Positions 47,162 through 55,118 of a stretch of DNA of 64,000 nt are shown piece by piece (positions within the stretch are counted from its first letter, which is position 1; the number at the start of each line of letters is the position of its first letter). The stretch is from Rhodopseudomonas sp. BAL398 (GTDB lineage: Bacteria; Pseudomonadota; Alphaproteobacteria; Rhizobiales; Xanthobacteraceae): contig NZ_CP133111.1 in the NCBI RefSeq assembly GCF_033001325.1, forward strand, positions 434,001 through 498,000, written 5' to 3'. The notes beneath the pieces were generated by a model that was not told where the DNA came from, did not search any database, and saw only the letters and a list, made by a program, of their open reading frames with translations. A program made the position numbers and the translations under genes.

Positions 47162-47621
47162 GGTTCTTTTCCAGATAGATCTGGGTCGGCACGAAGCCGA
47201 CCCGCGCCAGCACCGCCTTCATCGGCTCGTTGGTCGCGCGGGTGCGGAACACGACGTGATCGAGCTTCTTCTCGCGGCACCAGTCGAACACCGCGTCGGC
47301 CAGCCGGTTGGCCAGTCCGCTGCCGCGCTGCGACGGATCGATATAGATGCTGTGATAATCGCCGTAAGCCTGCTTGGTGATGAAGTTGCGGCGGATGCTG
47401 ACATTGGACCAGCCGACCACCGTGCCGTCGTCCAGTTCGGCGACGAAGGTGGCGGCGTTGTCGTCGTCGATCAGCTTCTCCAGCTTCTTCGCGTAGAAGC
47501 CGAGATCGGTGATCGGATCGTCCGGAAACGACACCTTGGCGATCTCGCTTTCGAAAAACGCGATCCGCTCGAAATCGTCGCGTCGCAGCGGCCGCAGCCG
47601 GGCCTGTGGTTTCTCACTCAT
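47151..47621 (-). CDS. GNAT family N-acetyltransferase
   Basis: The 156-residue acetyltransferase has the acetyl-CoA-binding core YIDPSQRGSGLANRLADAVFDW and the C-terminal TNEPMKAVLARVGF. The substrate is unknown. A ttggag site 7 bases before 47621 fixes the start at MSEKPQARLRPL over an upstream in-frame codon. Confidence 0.88.
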   Translation of the reverse strand: MSEKPQARLRPLRRDDFERIAFFESEIAKVSFPDDPITDLGFYAKKLEKLIDDDNAATFVAELDDGTVVGWSNVSIRRNFITKQAYGDYHSIYIDPSQRGSGLANRLADAVFDWCREKKLDHVVFRTRATNEPMKAVLARVGFVPTQIYLEKNLKD

Positions 47622-47699
47622 CGATCGACTCCAAGAATTTGAGACACCGGCTTCACCACCTTCGGTGCGCGCCGGCAATTGCGCATTATGCGTAACGAC

Positions 47700-48854
47700 T
47701 CATGGCTTTTGCGACTGGCGCCGGAACACGGTGCCGCCGCAGCTGGCGCAGCCCTTTGCCTTCAGCGCCTCGACGGTGTCGGGCGCGCCGTCGCGGCCCA
47801 GCACGATCTCGGCGCCGCATTGCGCGCATTGATAGGCGCGCAGCCGCGGATTGACCTGCGCCGTATAGAGCGGCCCGTCCCATGTGGGCAATTCGGCGCC
47901 GGACGGGTTGACGGCGATCAGTTCGATCAGCTGGCCGACATTGCCGAGCACGGTGGCGCCGGCATAATGATTGAAGCCGGGCCGCATCGTCTGCACCGCG
48001 AGGCCGAGGTCGCAGAACACCTGCTGCAATTGCAGCATCTGCGGCGCCGGCCATTGGGCGAAGGAGAACAGGCATTGGCCGCCGGCGGCCAGCGCCTCGC
48101 AACCGCGGGTGAGAAACAGCCGCGCGCCGTCCAGCGTATAGGGCGGGTCGGTCTCGAACACGTCGAAGCCGCGCTTGAGCGCCTCGGGCAGCGGCTGCCG
48201 CAGATCGTGCAGCACGGTCTGCAGCGCGATTCCCCCCTGCTCGGCGCTGTGGCGCAGAAACGCCAGCCGCCGCTCGTCGGCGTCGACCACGGTGACGCCG
48301 CGGGTGAGGTCGCGGCCGCCTTGCGCCTGGCCGAGCAGGCCGATTGCGAGCGACACCGAATCATCGTCGCCGAGCAGCAGCACCCGGCGGCCTTCCAGCG
48401 CGCCATTTTGCAGCATCAGCAGGGCGCGGCGCATCGCGGTGTCGGGCGTGCAGGGCGCCTGATCCAGCGTGACGTCGACCGACGGCGCCTGCGCGACGAT
48501 CGCCGCCAGCCGCTCCACCAGCGGACGGAATTTGTCCGGGATCACGATGCCATGGCCGGCGCAGGTCGGGCAGGCGAGGTCGATCTTGCTGCCGAGGCCG
48601 AGGTCGCGCTCGACGAAGTCGCGGCCCTCCGGGCTCAGCGACAGGCCCTGCTTGCGCTCCAGCAGCCCGGCCTTTTCGAGTTCGCGGCGGATCGCGCTGG
48701 CCACCGGCATCGGCAAACGCGCCTCGCGGGCGGCATCCTGCAGCCGCAGTGAGCCGGCGCGATAGACGGCGCGCAGGATCGCTGCTACGCCCTCCGGGCC
48801 TTCGCGCAACCGCGTCGCCGTGGCGACCGCCTGCAGGATCGAGGGCTCAGTCAT
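47700..48854 (-). CDS. Branched-polyamine-synthase (BpsA)-like aminopropyltransferase
   Basis: The 384-residue protein resembles N4-bis(aminopropyl)spermidine synthase, which adds aminopropyl groups from decarboxylated SAM. It has an N-terminal winged-helix-like part (about 20-80), a CPTCAGHG knuckle and a Rossmann core. The core has the family motifs GDDD (162-165) and DPPYTLDG (from 236), which replace the GGGDG/GDD of ordinary spermidine synthases. A C-terminal zinc ribbon (CAQCGAEI ... CASCGGTV) is an addition I do not associate with archaeal BpsA. It is divergent from an AdoMet-decarboxylase-like gene. The start is ATG 48854 or TTG 48857. Confidence 0.85.
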   Translation of the reverse strand: MTEPSILQAVATATRLREGPEGVAAILRAVYRAGSLRLQDAAREARLPMPVASAIRRELEKAGLLERKQGLSLSPEGRDFVERDLGLGSKIDLACPTCAGHGIVIPDKFRPLVERLAAIVAQAPSVDVTLDQAPCTPDTAMRRALLMLQNGALEGRRVLLLGDDDSVSLAIGLLGQAQGGRDLTRGVTVVDADERRLAFLRHSAEQGGIALQTVLHDLRQPLPEALKRGFDVFETDPPYTLDGARLFLTRGCEALAAGGQCLFSFAQWPAPQMLQLQQVFCDLGLAVQTMRPGFNHYAGATVLGNVGQLIELIAVNPSGAELPTWDGPLYTAQVNPRLRAYQCAQCGAEIVLGRDGAPDTVEALKAKGCASCGGTVFRRQSQKP

Positions 48855-48953
48855 CAACGTGCGTTCTCCACGCGGCTAGGGGCGGCACCAGTTGGCCGGC
48901 GGCACCATCCGTGCCAAAGAGCTTCGAATTCGAAAACCACCATTGCGGGATCA

Positions 48954-49310
48954 GTGCCGATGTTGATGACCCATGCCCTCGCGGAAATGTACGATTGCCT
49001 GCCGGTCATCGAGGATGAAGCGGCCTTAGTAGCGGCGGCGCGCGCGGCGGTCCAGTCGGTGGGGGCGACAATCATCGGCGAATATGAAGTTCGCTATGTT
49101 CCGCACGGCCTGACCGTGGCGCTGTTTCTCGCCGAGTCCCATATCGTGCTCACCACCTGGCCTGAACACAAGCTGCTGCTGCTCGACGTGCTGTTGTGCA
49201 ACCCGCAGATGGATTTCCACCGCGTCGTCGCCGAGGTCAAGCAACGGGTCTGCCCCGATGGGGCGATCGCGGTGCACGAAGTCGGCCGCAAGATCGCCGC
49301 GCAGCTCTGA
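48954..49310 (+). CDS. S-adenosylmethionine-decarboxylase-like pyruvoyl enzyme
   Basis: The 118-residue protein has the self-cleavage site LAESHI, with Ser62 as the pyruvoyl precursor, then TTWPEH and LLCN. Canonical bacterial SpeD/SpeH carries a His five residues after the pyruvoyl Ser (SHxxxHT) and a Ser eight before it. Here these positions are Thr67 and Thr54. The Cys82 proton donor is kept. Some SpeD relatives decarboxylate ornithine or arginine, so substrate is open. The start is GTG 48954 or ATG 48960. The divergent BpsA-like gene argues for dcSAM supply. Confidence 0.82.
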   Translation: MPMLMTHALAEMYDCLPVIEDEAALVAAARAAVQSVGATIIGEYEVRYVPHGLTVALFLAESHIVLTTWPEHKLLLLDVLLCNPQMDFHRVVAEVKQRVCPDGAIAVHEVGRKIAAQL

Positions 49311-49424
49311 GCCTTCGAATCTGACAGCAGGTTTCGACCCAACGACCGCGCCCGCGGCGCGGCGACGGATTGCGTGTGCCTGCCTCACATTGCACTTTTC
49401 AATTGCATGTAACTCCTGTATACA

Positions 49425-49435
49425 CGTATAAGTTG
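49425..49435 (+). promoter_or_regulatory. CGTATAAGTTG box at the left end of the cluster
   Basis: This 11-bp word recurs as an inverted pair at 60561-60571 and 60594-60604. Here it lies 45 bases before a small gene and overlaps the dyad tatac-ac-gtata. TTGCAT lies 18 bases before tataag, so the box may also contain the -10 element. Confidence 0.55.
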
Positions 49436-49480
49436 CGCATCGGCATTGCACAGCGCGACTCAACTGAACAGGAGAGAGCA

Positions 49481-49663
49481 ATGGTTGGCAGTTCGGAAGG
49501 CGATGTTCCGGTCGCACGATCCAAGGAGCACTTGGAGGGTCTGCAGCAATTTCATTCCGCGCTCGAGAAGTTTCACACGGCGGAAGCGGAGCTAGCCAAA
49601 GTCCGGGCCGGTCTGGCCGGCAAGGGACTCGATCTCGACGTCCGCGACGAGTTGCACTGGTAG
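49481..49663 (+). CDS. Small acidic helical protein at the head of the cluster
   Basis: The 60-residue protein starts MVGSSEGDVPVARSKEHL, continues as a helix (QQFHSALEKFHTAEAELAKVRAGLAG) and ends LDVRDELHW. It has no cysteine and no signal peptide. A gagag/ggaga ribosome site lies 4-8 bases upstream. The shared CGTATAAGTTG box lies in its upstream region, so I count it with the cluster. It could be a carrier-like, regulatory or precursor peptide; no family is recognised. Confidence 0.6.
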   Translation: MVGSSEGDVPVARSKEHLEGLQQFHSALEKFHTAEAELAKVRAGLAGKGLDLDVRDELHW

Positions 49664-49851
49664 GGCCAGGCTTCGGGGTCGCGAATCCGGAGTTCGTCTT
49701 CCGGCAAGGTTGGCGAATTCCGGGTTTCGACGCTCAAACCGGCTGTCTGCCGCGCAAGGGCTGGGCGTGACGGGTTTTGTCATGACCGGCCGCGGCTGGC
49801 GTGATCTCCAACATTTGTGAAACGACGCGGTGAGCGAAGGCGGTAAGCGCG

Positions 49852-50739
49852 ATGCCCGTCATGCAAAACATCAGCGGATCTGCTGGCTTGCGATCGACAC
49901 TCAAGATCGCCGTCTATCTCGGCACCATCCTGGTTCTCCTGATGCTTGTCGCGCGCTTTCCGCAATGGCCGGTCGGCGTCGCCGCGGCGCTGCTGCTCGG
50001 CCTGGCCTATGCGCATGGGCTGGAATTGCAGCACGAGGCGCTGCACGCGATCCTGCTGCCGACGCCGCGCGGCAATCGTCTGGTCGGCGCGCTGCTCGGC
50101 CTGCCGATGCTGACCACCTACACCGACACCAGGCTGCGGCATCTGCATCATCACCGCTTCGTCGGCACCACGCGCGACATCTATGATCGCAGCTGTCGCG
50201 ACTTCGCCAGCAGCGGCGCCGTGATCGCCCATGTGCTGAGCGCCGGCCGGCTGCGCGATTTCATCACCACGCTCGGCGCCCTGGCGGCCAACCGCGCCGA
50301 CCCGATCCTGAAAGGGCGCGCCTACGCATTGGCGCGCAACGAATTTGTCATAACGGCAATCGTGATGGCCGCGCTGCTGGCGTTCGCCGCCGCGATCGAT
50401 CTCCGGCTCGTGCTGTGGGGCTGGCTGGTGCCGGCGCTTCTGGTCGCGCCCGTGATCCACTTCCTGATGACCTCGCCGGAACATGTCGGGCGCGAACGCG
50501 CCTCGCGCGATCCGGCGCGGAATTCCCGAACCTATCCGGCATCGCCGCTGTGGAACTACCTGATCAATTACGACAATTACCACATCGAACATCATCTGCG
50601 TCCGACCCTGCCGTTTTGGCAATTGCCGGCCTTGCATGCCGCGCGCTGCCGCGCCGGCGCGCCATCCTGTCCGAACTATGTCCAGGCGATGCGCGAGGTG
50701 TTTCGCGGCATCGGTGCTTGTCTGCAATCGCGTGGCTGA
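49852..50739 (+). CDS. Membrane fatty-acid-desaturase-family protein
   Basis: The 295-residue diiron membrane enzyme has three His boxes: HEALH (about residues 62-66), HLHHH (about 96-100) and HIEHH (about 248). Four hydrophobic segments surround them. Family members desaturate or hydroxylate acyl chains, carotenoids or small molecules; Bradyrhizobium RtxC acts on dihydrorhizobitoxine. The C-terminal SCPNYVQAMREVF resembles such small-molecule or lipid desaturases. It lies upstream of the amidotransferase gene by 41 bases in the same direction, so it is probably part of the cluster. Confidence 0.85.
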   Translation: MPVMQNISGSAGLRSTLKIAVYLGTILVLLMLVARFPQWPVGVAAALLLGLAYAHGLELQHEALHAILLPTPRGNRLVGALLGLPMLTTYTDTRLRHLHHHRFVGTTRDIYDRSCRDFASSGAVIAHVLSAGRLRDFITTLGALAANRADPILKGRAYALARNEFVITAIVMAALLAFAAAIDLRLVLWGWLVPALLVAPVIHFLMTSPEHVGRERASRDPARNSRTYPASPLWNYLINYDNYHIEHHLRPTLPFWQLPALHAARCRAGAPSCPNYVQAMREVFRGIGACLQSRG

Positions 50740-50780
50740 GGCGGCCTGACCGTTCTCGGCATTGACCAGCGGAGGCCGCC

Positions 50781-52535
50781 ATGTGTGCGATCGCAGGAAT
50801 CCTGACGCTGTCCGGCTCCCCGGAGGTCCGCCCGATGCTCGACGCGCTGCGTCACCGCGGGCCCGACCAGATCGGGGTGACGCGGCTTGGCCCCTGCGAG
50901 ATCGGCGCGGCGCGGCTGGCCATCGTCGATCCCCACAATGGCGCGCAGCCGATGCGCGACCAGCGCGCCAACACCGCCGTCGTGTTCAACGGCGAAATCT
51001 ACAATGCCGACGAGCTGCGCGACGCGCTGATCGCGCTCGGCCATGTGTTTACCAGCCGCTGCGATACCGAGATGGTGCTGCGCGGCTGGATCGAATGGGG
51101 GCTCGATCTGCCGCAGCGCCTGCGCGGCATGTTCGCGATCGCGGTGCTCGAGCCCGATCGGCTCATTTTGCTGCGCGATCCGCTCGGCATCAAACCGCTG
51201 CGGTTTACCAGCCGCGGCGGCGAATTCCGCTTTGCCTCGGAGGCGAAAGCCTTGCTGGGTCATCTCGGCGCGACGCCGTCGCTCGACGACACCGCCTTTG
51301 CGGATTTCGTCGCACTCGGCTATCCGACCGGCGGCCGCACCTTCTTCGCCGGCATCTCGACGCTGCCGCCGGGGCACTATCTGACGGTGGACTGGGCGAA
51401 GGGGCTGCATGTCGGCGAGCCGCGGCCCTATCAGCTGCGCACGCCGCCGCCGCTTCCATCATGTCGCGAGCAGGCCGAGCAGCAATTCACCGAGGCGCTG
51501 CTGGCGGCGACCCGCAGCCATCTGCGCGCCGATGTCGAAGTCGCCGCGGTGCTGTCGGGCGGCATCGATTCGGCGATGCTGGCCTTCATGGCGGCCGAAC
51601 ACAGCGCCAAGCCGCTGCGCACCTTCACGGTCGCCGACGCGCCCGATCATCCCGACGCCGTCGCCGCGCAACGCGTCGCCTCGGCGATCGGCGCCGATCA
51701 CACGCTGTTGACCTTCGACTTCGACGATTATCTCGCGGCGATCCCCGCCACCATCGCGGCGGTCGAAGCGCCCGATCTGCATGCCGGGCCGTTCTTCCAT
51801 CTGATGTGCCGGCAGATCGGCCGCAGCGCCAAGGCCTGCATCAATGGCGAAGGCGCCGACGAAACCCTTGGCGGCTATTACGATCCCGACGAGACCGTGG
51901 CGACGCTGAATGCCGGATTCCGCCGCGCCGAAGCCGCGGGCCTGCAGCCCAGCGGCCGCGCCTTCGCGATCCGCGATGCGCTGATCACCGCCGCCGCGCA
52001 AGGCGCGCGGGGGCTGCGTGCGACGCTGGATATTTCCTTGCAAGACTTGCTCGAGCGCGCCCAGCTCGATCCGGTCGACGCGATCGCGATGGCCTCTGGC
52101 GTCGAGATGCGGGTGCCCTATCTCGATCCCGAGGTTCAGGCCGTGGTGCGCGGCCTGCCGCCCGATGACATCGTCGATGGCACGCTCGGCATCACCAAGC
52201 GGGTGCTGCGTCGCGCGGCGCTGCGCCGCTACGGCACGGCGATCTTCGACAGCGCGATGCGCCCGAAGATGATGATGCCGCATGCGCCGCGCGGCCATGC
52301 CAGCCGGTTCGCGCGGCTGTGCGAGCGCGCGGTGCCGCTCGCGGTCGTGCGACGCTCGGCATTCGGCCGCTGCTTTGCCAGCAGCAGCGATTTCGTGCTG
52401 TTCGAATTGTTTCGGCGAATCCATCTGTCGGGCGCGAGCCAAGCATTCACGATGACCGATTTGCTCGCCGATCTCGCAAGGGATTCACGCGGCGTGCCCC
52501 GCGCGATGGCGCCGGCAGAGGCGGTGGCGCCATGA
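50781..52535 (+). CDS. Asparagine-synthetase-B-like glutamine amidotransferase
   Basis: The 584-residue protein has an N-terminal class II glutaminase domain with nucleophile Cys2 (MCAIAGI), RLAIVD and FNGEIYN. The C-terminal ATP-dependent synthetase domain has the PP-loop SGGIDS (259-264) and GEGADE (356-361), then VEMRVPYLD and ITKRVLRRA. Glutamine-derived ammonia is used to amidate a carboxylate activated as an acyl-AMP. In a biosynthetic operon such enzymes often build amides other than Asn. A ggagg site precedes it. It opens an eight-gene unit; its stop overlaps the next start (ATGA). Confidence 0.92.
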   Translation: MCAIAGILTLSGSPEVRPMLDALRHRGPDQIGVTRLGPCEIGAARLAIVDPHNGAQPMRDQRANTAVVFNGEIYNADELRDALIALGHVFTSRCDTEMVLRGWIEWGLDLPQRLRGMFAIAVLEPDRLILLRDPLGIKPLRFTSRGGEFRFASEAKALLGHLGATPSLDDTAFADFVALGYPTGGRTFFAGISTLPPGHYLTVDWAKGLHVGEPRPYQLRTPPPLPSCREQAEQQFTEALLAATRSHLRADVEVAAVLSGGIDSAMLAFMAAEHSAKPLRTFTVADAPDHPDAVAAQRVASAIGADHTLLTFDFDDYLAAIPATIAAVEAPDLHAGPFFHLMCRQIGRSAKACINGEGADETLGGYYDPDETVATLNAGFRRAEAAGLQPSGRAFAIRDALITAAAQGARGLRATLDISLQDLLERAQLDPVDAIAMASGVEMRVPYLDPEVQAVVRGLPPDDIVDGTLGITKRVLRRAALRRYGTAIFDSAMRPKMMMPHAPRGHASRFARLCERAVPLAVVRRSAFGRCFASSSDFVLFELFRRIHLSGASQAFTMTDLLADLARDSRGVPRAMAPAEAVAP

Positions 52536-53173
52536 GTGCGATCCTGTTCGATCTCGACGGCGTGCTGATCGACAGCTGGGAAGCGGTCGAGTCCGCGTTC
52601 CTGGCGGCGTCGACCGAGCTCAGCGTCGACGGCGCGGCGCGGCTCGGCGATTTCCGCGCGCGGATGGGCATGCCGCTCGAAGCCATCGTCGATCAGTTCG
52701 GCTTTCCGCAGGCATTCCCGGCCTGCTTTCGCCACCATGCCCGCGCCCATGATCACAAGACCCGGGCATTTCCCGGCGTGGCGGCGATGCTGCACGCCAT
52801 CCGGCAATCGGCCAGGATCGGCGTCGTCACCGGCAAGGACCGGCCGCGCACGCTGATGCTGCTCGAGTCCACCGGACTGGCCCGATATGTCGACGCCGTG
52901 GTCAGCGCCAGCGACGCGCCCGGCAAGCCGCGGCCCGAGGGACTTTGGCTGTGCGAGCAGCGGCTCGGCGCCGCGGCGCTGGCCTTCATCGGCGACACCG
53001 CGATCGACCTGCTGGCCGCCCACAATGCCGGGCGGACCGCGGTGCTGGCGAGCTGGGGCGGCGGACCGCCGGTGTCCGCGCGGCCCGGTGTGATCGAGAT
53101 AGCTGCACCCGGCGACGTCGTAGCGTTGCTGCGCGCGCTGGACGGCGAGCCGCAGCGTCAGGCGGCGCCATGA
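52532..53173 (+). CDS. HAD-superfamily sugar phosphatase, RifM-like
   Basis: The 213-residue haloacid-dehalogenase-type phosphatase has the nucleophile/acid pair FDLDGV (Asp7, Asp9), motif II VVTGK, a motif III Lys in GKPRPEG and motif IV GDTAIDLLAAHNAG. It belongs to the beta-phosphoglucomutase-like subgroup. In rifamycin biosynthesis, RifM releases kanosamine from its UDP form; the adjacent RifL-, RifN- and RifK-like genes support an equivalent role here. Both ends overlap neighbours by 4 bases (ATGA). Confidence 0.85.
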   Translation: MSAILFDLDGVLIDSWEAVESAFLAASTELSVDGAARLGDFRARMGMPLEAIVDQFGFPQAFPACFRHHARAHDHKTRAFPGVAAMLHAIRQSARIGVVTGKDRPRTLMLLESTGLARYVDAVVSASDAPGKPRPEGLWLCEQRLGAAALAFIGDTAIDLLAAHNAGRTAVLASWGGGPPVSARPGVIEIAAPGDVVALLRALDGEPQRQAAP

Positions 53174-54237
53174 TGACCGCGTCGGCGCCTCGATTGGGCC
53201 TCGGGATCTGCGGCTGCGGCTGGGTGGTGCGTAGCTGCTATCGGCCGGCGCTGGCGCAATGCGAGGCGCTGTTTGCGGTCGTCGCGGTGTATGATCCACA
53301 GCCCGAGGCGTTGCGCTTTGCGGCGCAAGCCTGGCCCGCGGCAAAACTCTGCGCCAGCCGCGACGCACTGCTGGCGCAGCGCCTGGATGCGGTGCTGGTG
53401 GCGTCGCCGAATGCGCGGCACCTCGATGATGCGGTGGCGGCGCTCGACGCCGGGATCTCCTGCCTGGTGGAAAAGCCGGTGGTACGCGGTGTTCACGACG
53501 CCGCGCGGCTGCGCGCCGCGACGCGGCCGTCGGCCCGGCTGGTCAGCGGCGTCGCCTGCCGGTTCCGCGATGACACACAGCTGTGGCTCGACCATGTCGG
53601 GCAGATCGGCGCGCTGCGCGAACTCGATCTGCTGTGGAGCCGCGAGCACGGCGTGCCGGCGGCGAATTGGCATCTCAAACGCGATCACGGCTGGACCGGG
53701 GTGTTCGCCGATCTCGGCTATCACCTGCTCGATATCGCCGGCGCCGCTTTGCATTGGCGGCTGGCTCCGCTCGAATTGCTCGAGGCCAGTCGCACGTCGC
53801 GGCGCAGCGGCGGCGGCGCCGGCTGGTACAAGCGGCAAGGCGAGGCCGAACTCGTTCAATATGACACCGACGACCATTTTGACGCGACGCTGCGGCTGGG
53901 CGATTGCCGGATCCGGTTGCGGGTCAGCTGGATCGACGATCAGCCCGGCGATCTGGTGCGGCTGGCGGCGCGCGGGCCGTCCGGCGAGGCGGTGCTCAGC
54001 GGGCTGTTCGGATTCTCCGACAACCGGCGCGACCCCGATCAGCAGGTGATGCTGCGACGCGACGGTGAGCCGTTCCGGCGCGCCGACTTTGCGCCGGGGC
54101 CCGGATTGCAGCTGACGGCATTCGAACATCTGCTGGGGCATTTTCATCGCAGCGTGATGGGGCAGATCGCCGACCAGAGCGATGAGCTGCTGTTCGTCGC
54201 CACGCTGGCCGGCGCGATGCAGGCGGGGGCGTCATGA
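53170..54237 (+). CDS. Gfo/Idh/MocA-family sugar dehydrogenase, RifL-like
   Basis: The 355-residue NAD(P)-dependent oxidoreductase has the dinucleotide motif LGLGICGCGWVV, the signature EKPV (about residue 105) with its catalytic Lys, and DLGYHLLDIAG with the catalytic-type Asp/His. The family oxidises sugar hydroxyls. RifL oxidises C3 of UDP-glucose to give the substrate for the aminotransferase; the 3-keto sugar route is inferred from the neighbours. Start and stop both overlap neighbouring genes by 4 bases. Confidence 0.87.
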   Translation: MMTASAPRLGLGICGCGWVVRSCYRPALAQCEALFAVVAVYDPQPEALRFAAQAWPAAKLCASRDALLAQRLDAVLVASPNARHLDDAVAALDAGISCLVEKPVVRGVHDAARLRAATRPSARLVSGVACRFRDDTQLWLDHVGQIGALRELDLLWSREHGVPAANWHLKRDHGWTGVFADLGYHLLDIAGAALHWRLAPLELLEASRTSRRSGGGAGWYKRQGEAELVQYDTDDHFDATLRLGDCRIRLRVSWIDDQPGDLVRLAARGPSGEAVLSGLFGFSDNRRDPDQQVMLRRDGEPFRRADFAPGPGLQLTAFEHLLGHFHRSVMGQIADQSDELLFVATLAGAMQAGAS

Positions 54238-55118
54238 CCGAAGCGATTTTCGCGGTCGATCTCGGCGCCACCTGGCTGCGCAGCGCGCTGGTCGATCCGG
54301 CGCGGCGGCTGGCGATGAAAGCGGTGGCGGCCACGCCGGATCGCGCGGCTGATGCGTGCGCGATCATCGACGCCGCCTGGCGCCGCGCCGGATGCCCGCG
54401 CGCCGTGGCGCTGGCGAGCGCGCCGGAATTGACCGCCGATGCAATGGTGCGACGCTGGCCGAACCGGCGCGCTTATGAGGGCGGAAGCCTGCTCAGCACC
54501 ACGATCCGCGACGCCGCTGTCGTGGCGATGGTAGATGACGCCGCTGCGGCGGCGATCGCCGCGCATCCGTTCGAGCGGCGCGATGCGGGGCCGACGATCT
54601 GTATCAGCATCGGCAGCGGCATCGGCGGCGGCGCGGTGATCGATGGCGTGCCGCTGACCGGCGCCAATGGCGCGGCGATGGATCTCGGCCACATGCCGGT
54701 GCCGTCCGCCACGGGGCTGCGCTGTTCATGCGGCCGCGTCGGCTGCCTGCAGGCGGCCGCATCGGGCTTCGCCCTGCGAGACCTGGTGGCCGCGTCGCCC
54801 GACGCGCTGCTTCAGAGTCCGGATGTGGCGTCCGCGCTGCAACGCGCGAGCGCGGCGCTGGGCGAGGCGATCGTCATCGTGAACGCGGTGTTCGATCCGG
54901 CCCGCATTGCGATCGCGGGCGGCCTGGGGCTGTCGCCGCTGTTCGACCAGATCGAAGCCGAATTGATCGCGCGGCACATCACGGTCTCGATCGCACGCCA
55001 CCGCTGCGGCGACGATGCCGGGCTGGTCGGCGCGGCGATCGGCTTTGGGCTGAACAGGACGGCGCCCGGACGGGTCGGGCACGACAATCAGGAGCGGGTG
55101 GTCTCTCATGCAGACTGA
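54234..55118 (+). CDS. ROK-family sugar kinase, RifN (kanosamine kinase)-like
   Basis: The 294-residue kinase has the ATP motif VDLGATWLRSAL, a catalytic-type Asp at 101/102 in VDDAAAAA, a zinc site His153 plus CSCGRVGC (Cys164, 166, 171) and GSGIGGGAVIDG. The usual EIGH is DLGH here. RifN phosphorylates kanosamine at O6, and this gene occupies the matching place in the set. The stop lies 11 bases inside the next gene. Confidence 0.87.
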   Translation: MTEAIFAVDLGATWLRSALVDPARRLAMKAVAATPDRAADACAIIDAAWRRAGCPRAVALASAPELTADAMVRRWPNRRAYEGGSLLSTTIRDAAVVAMVDDAAAAAIAAHPFERRDAGPTICISIGSGIGGGAVIDGVPLTGANGAAMDLGHMPVPSATGLRCSCGRVGCLQAAASGFALRDLVAASPDALLQSPDVASALQRASAALGEAIVIVNAVFDPARIAIAGGLGLSPLFDQIEAELIARHITVSIARHRCGDDAGLVGAAIGFGLNRTAPGRVGHDNQERVVSHAD

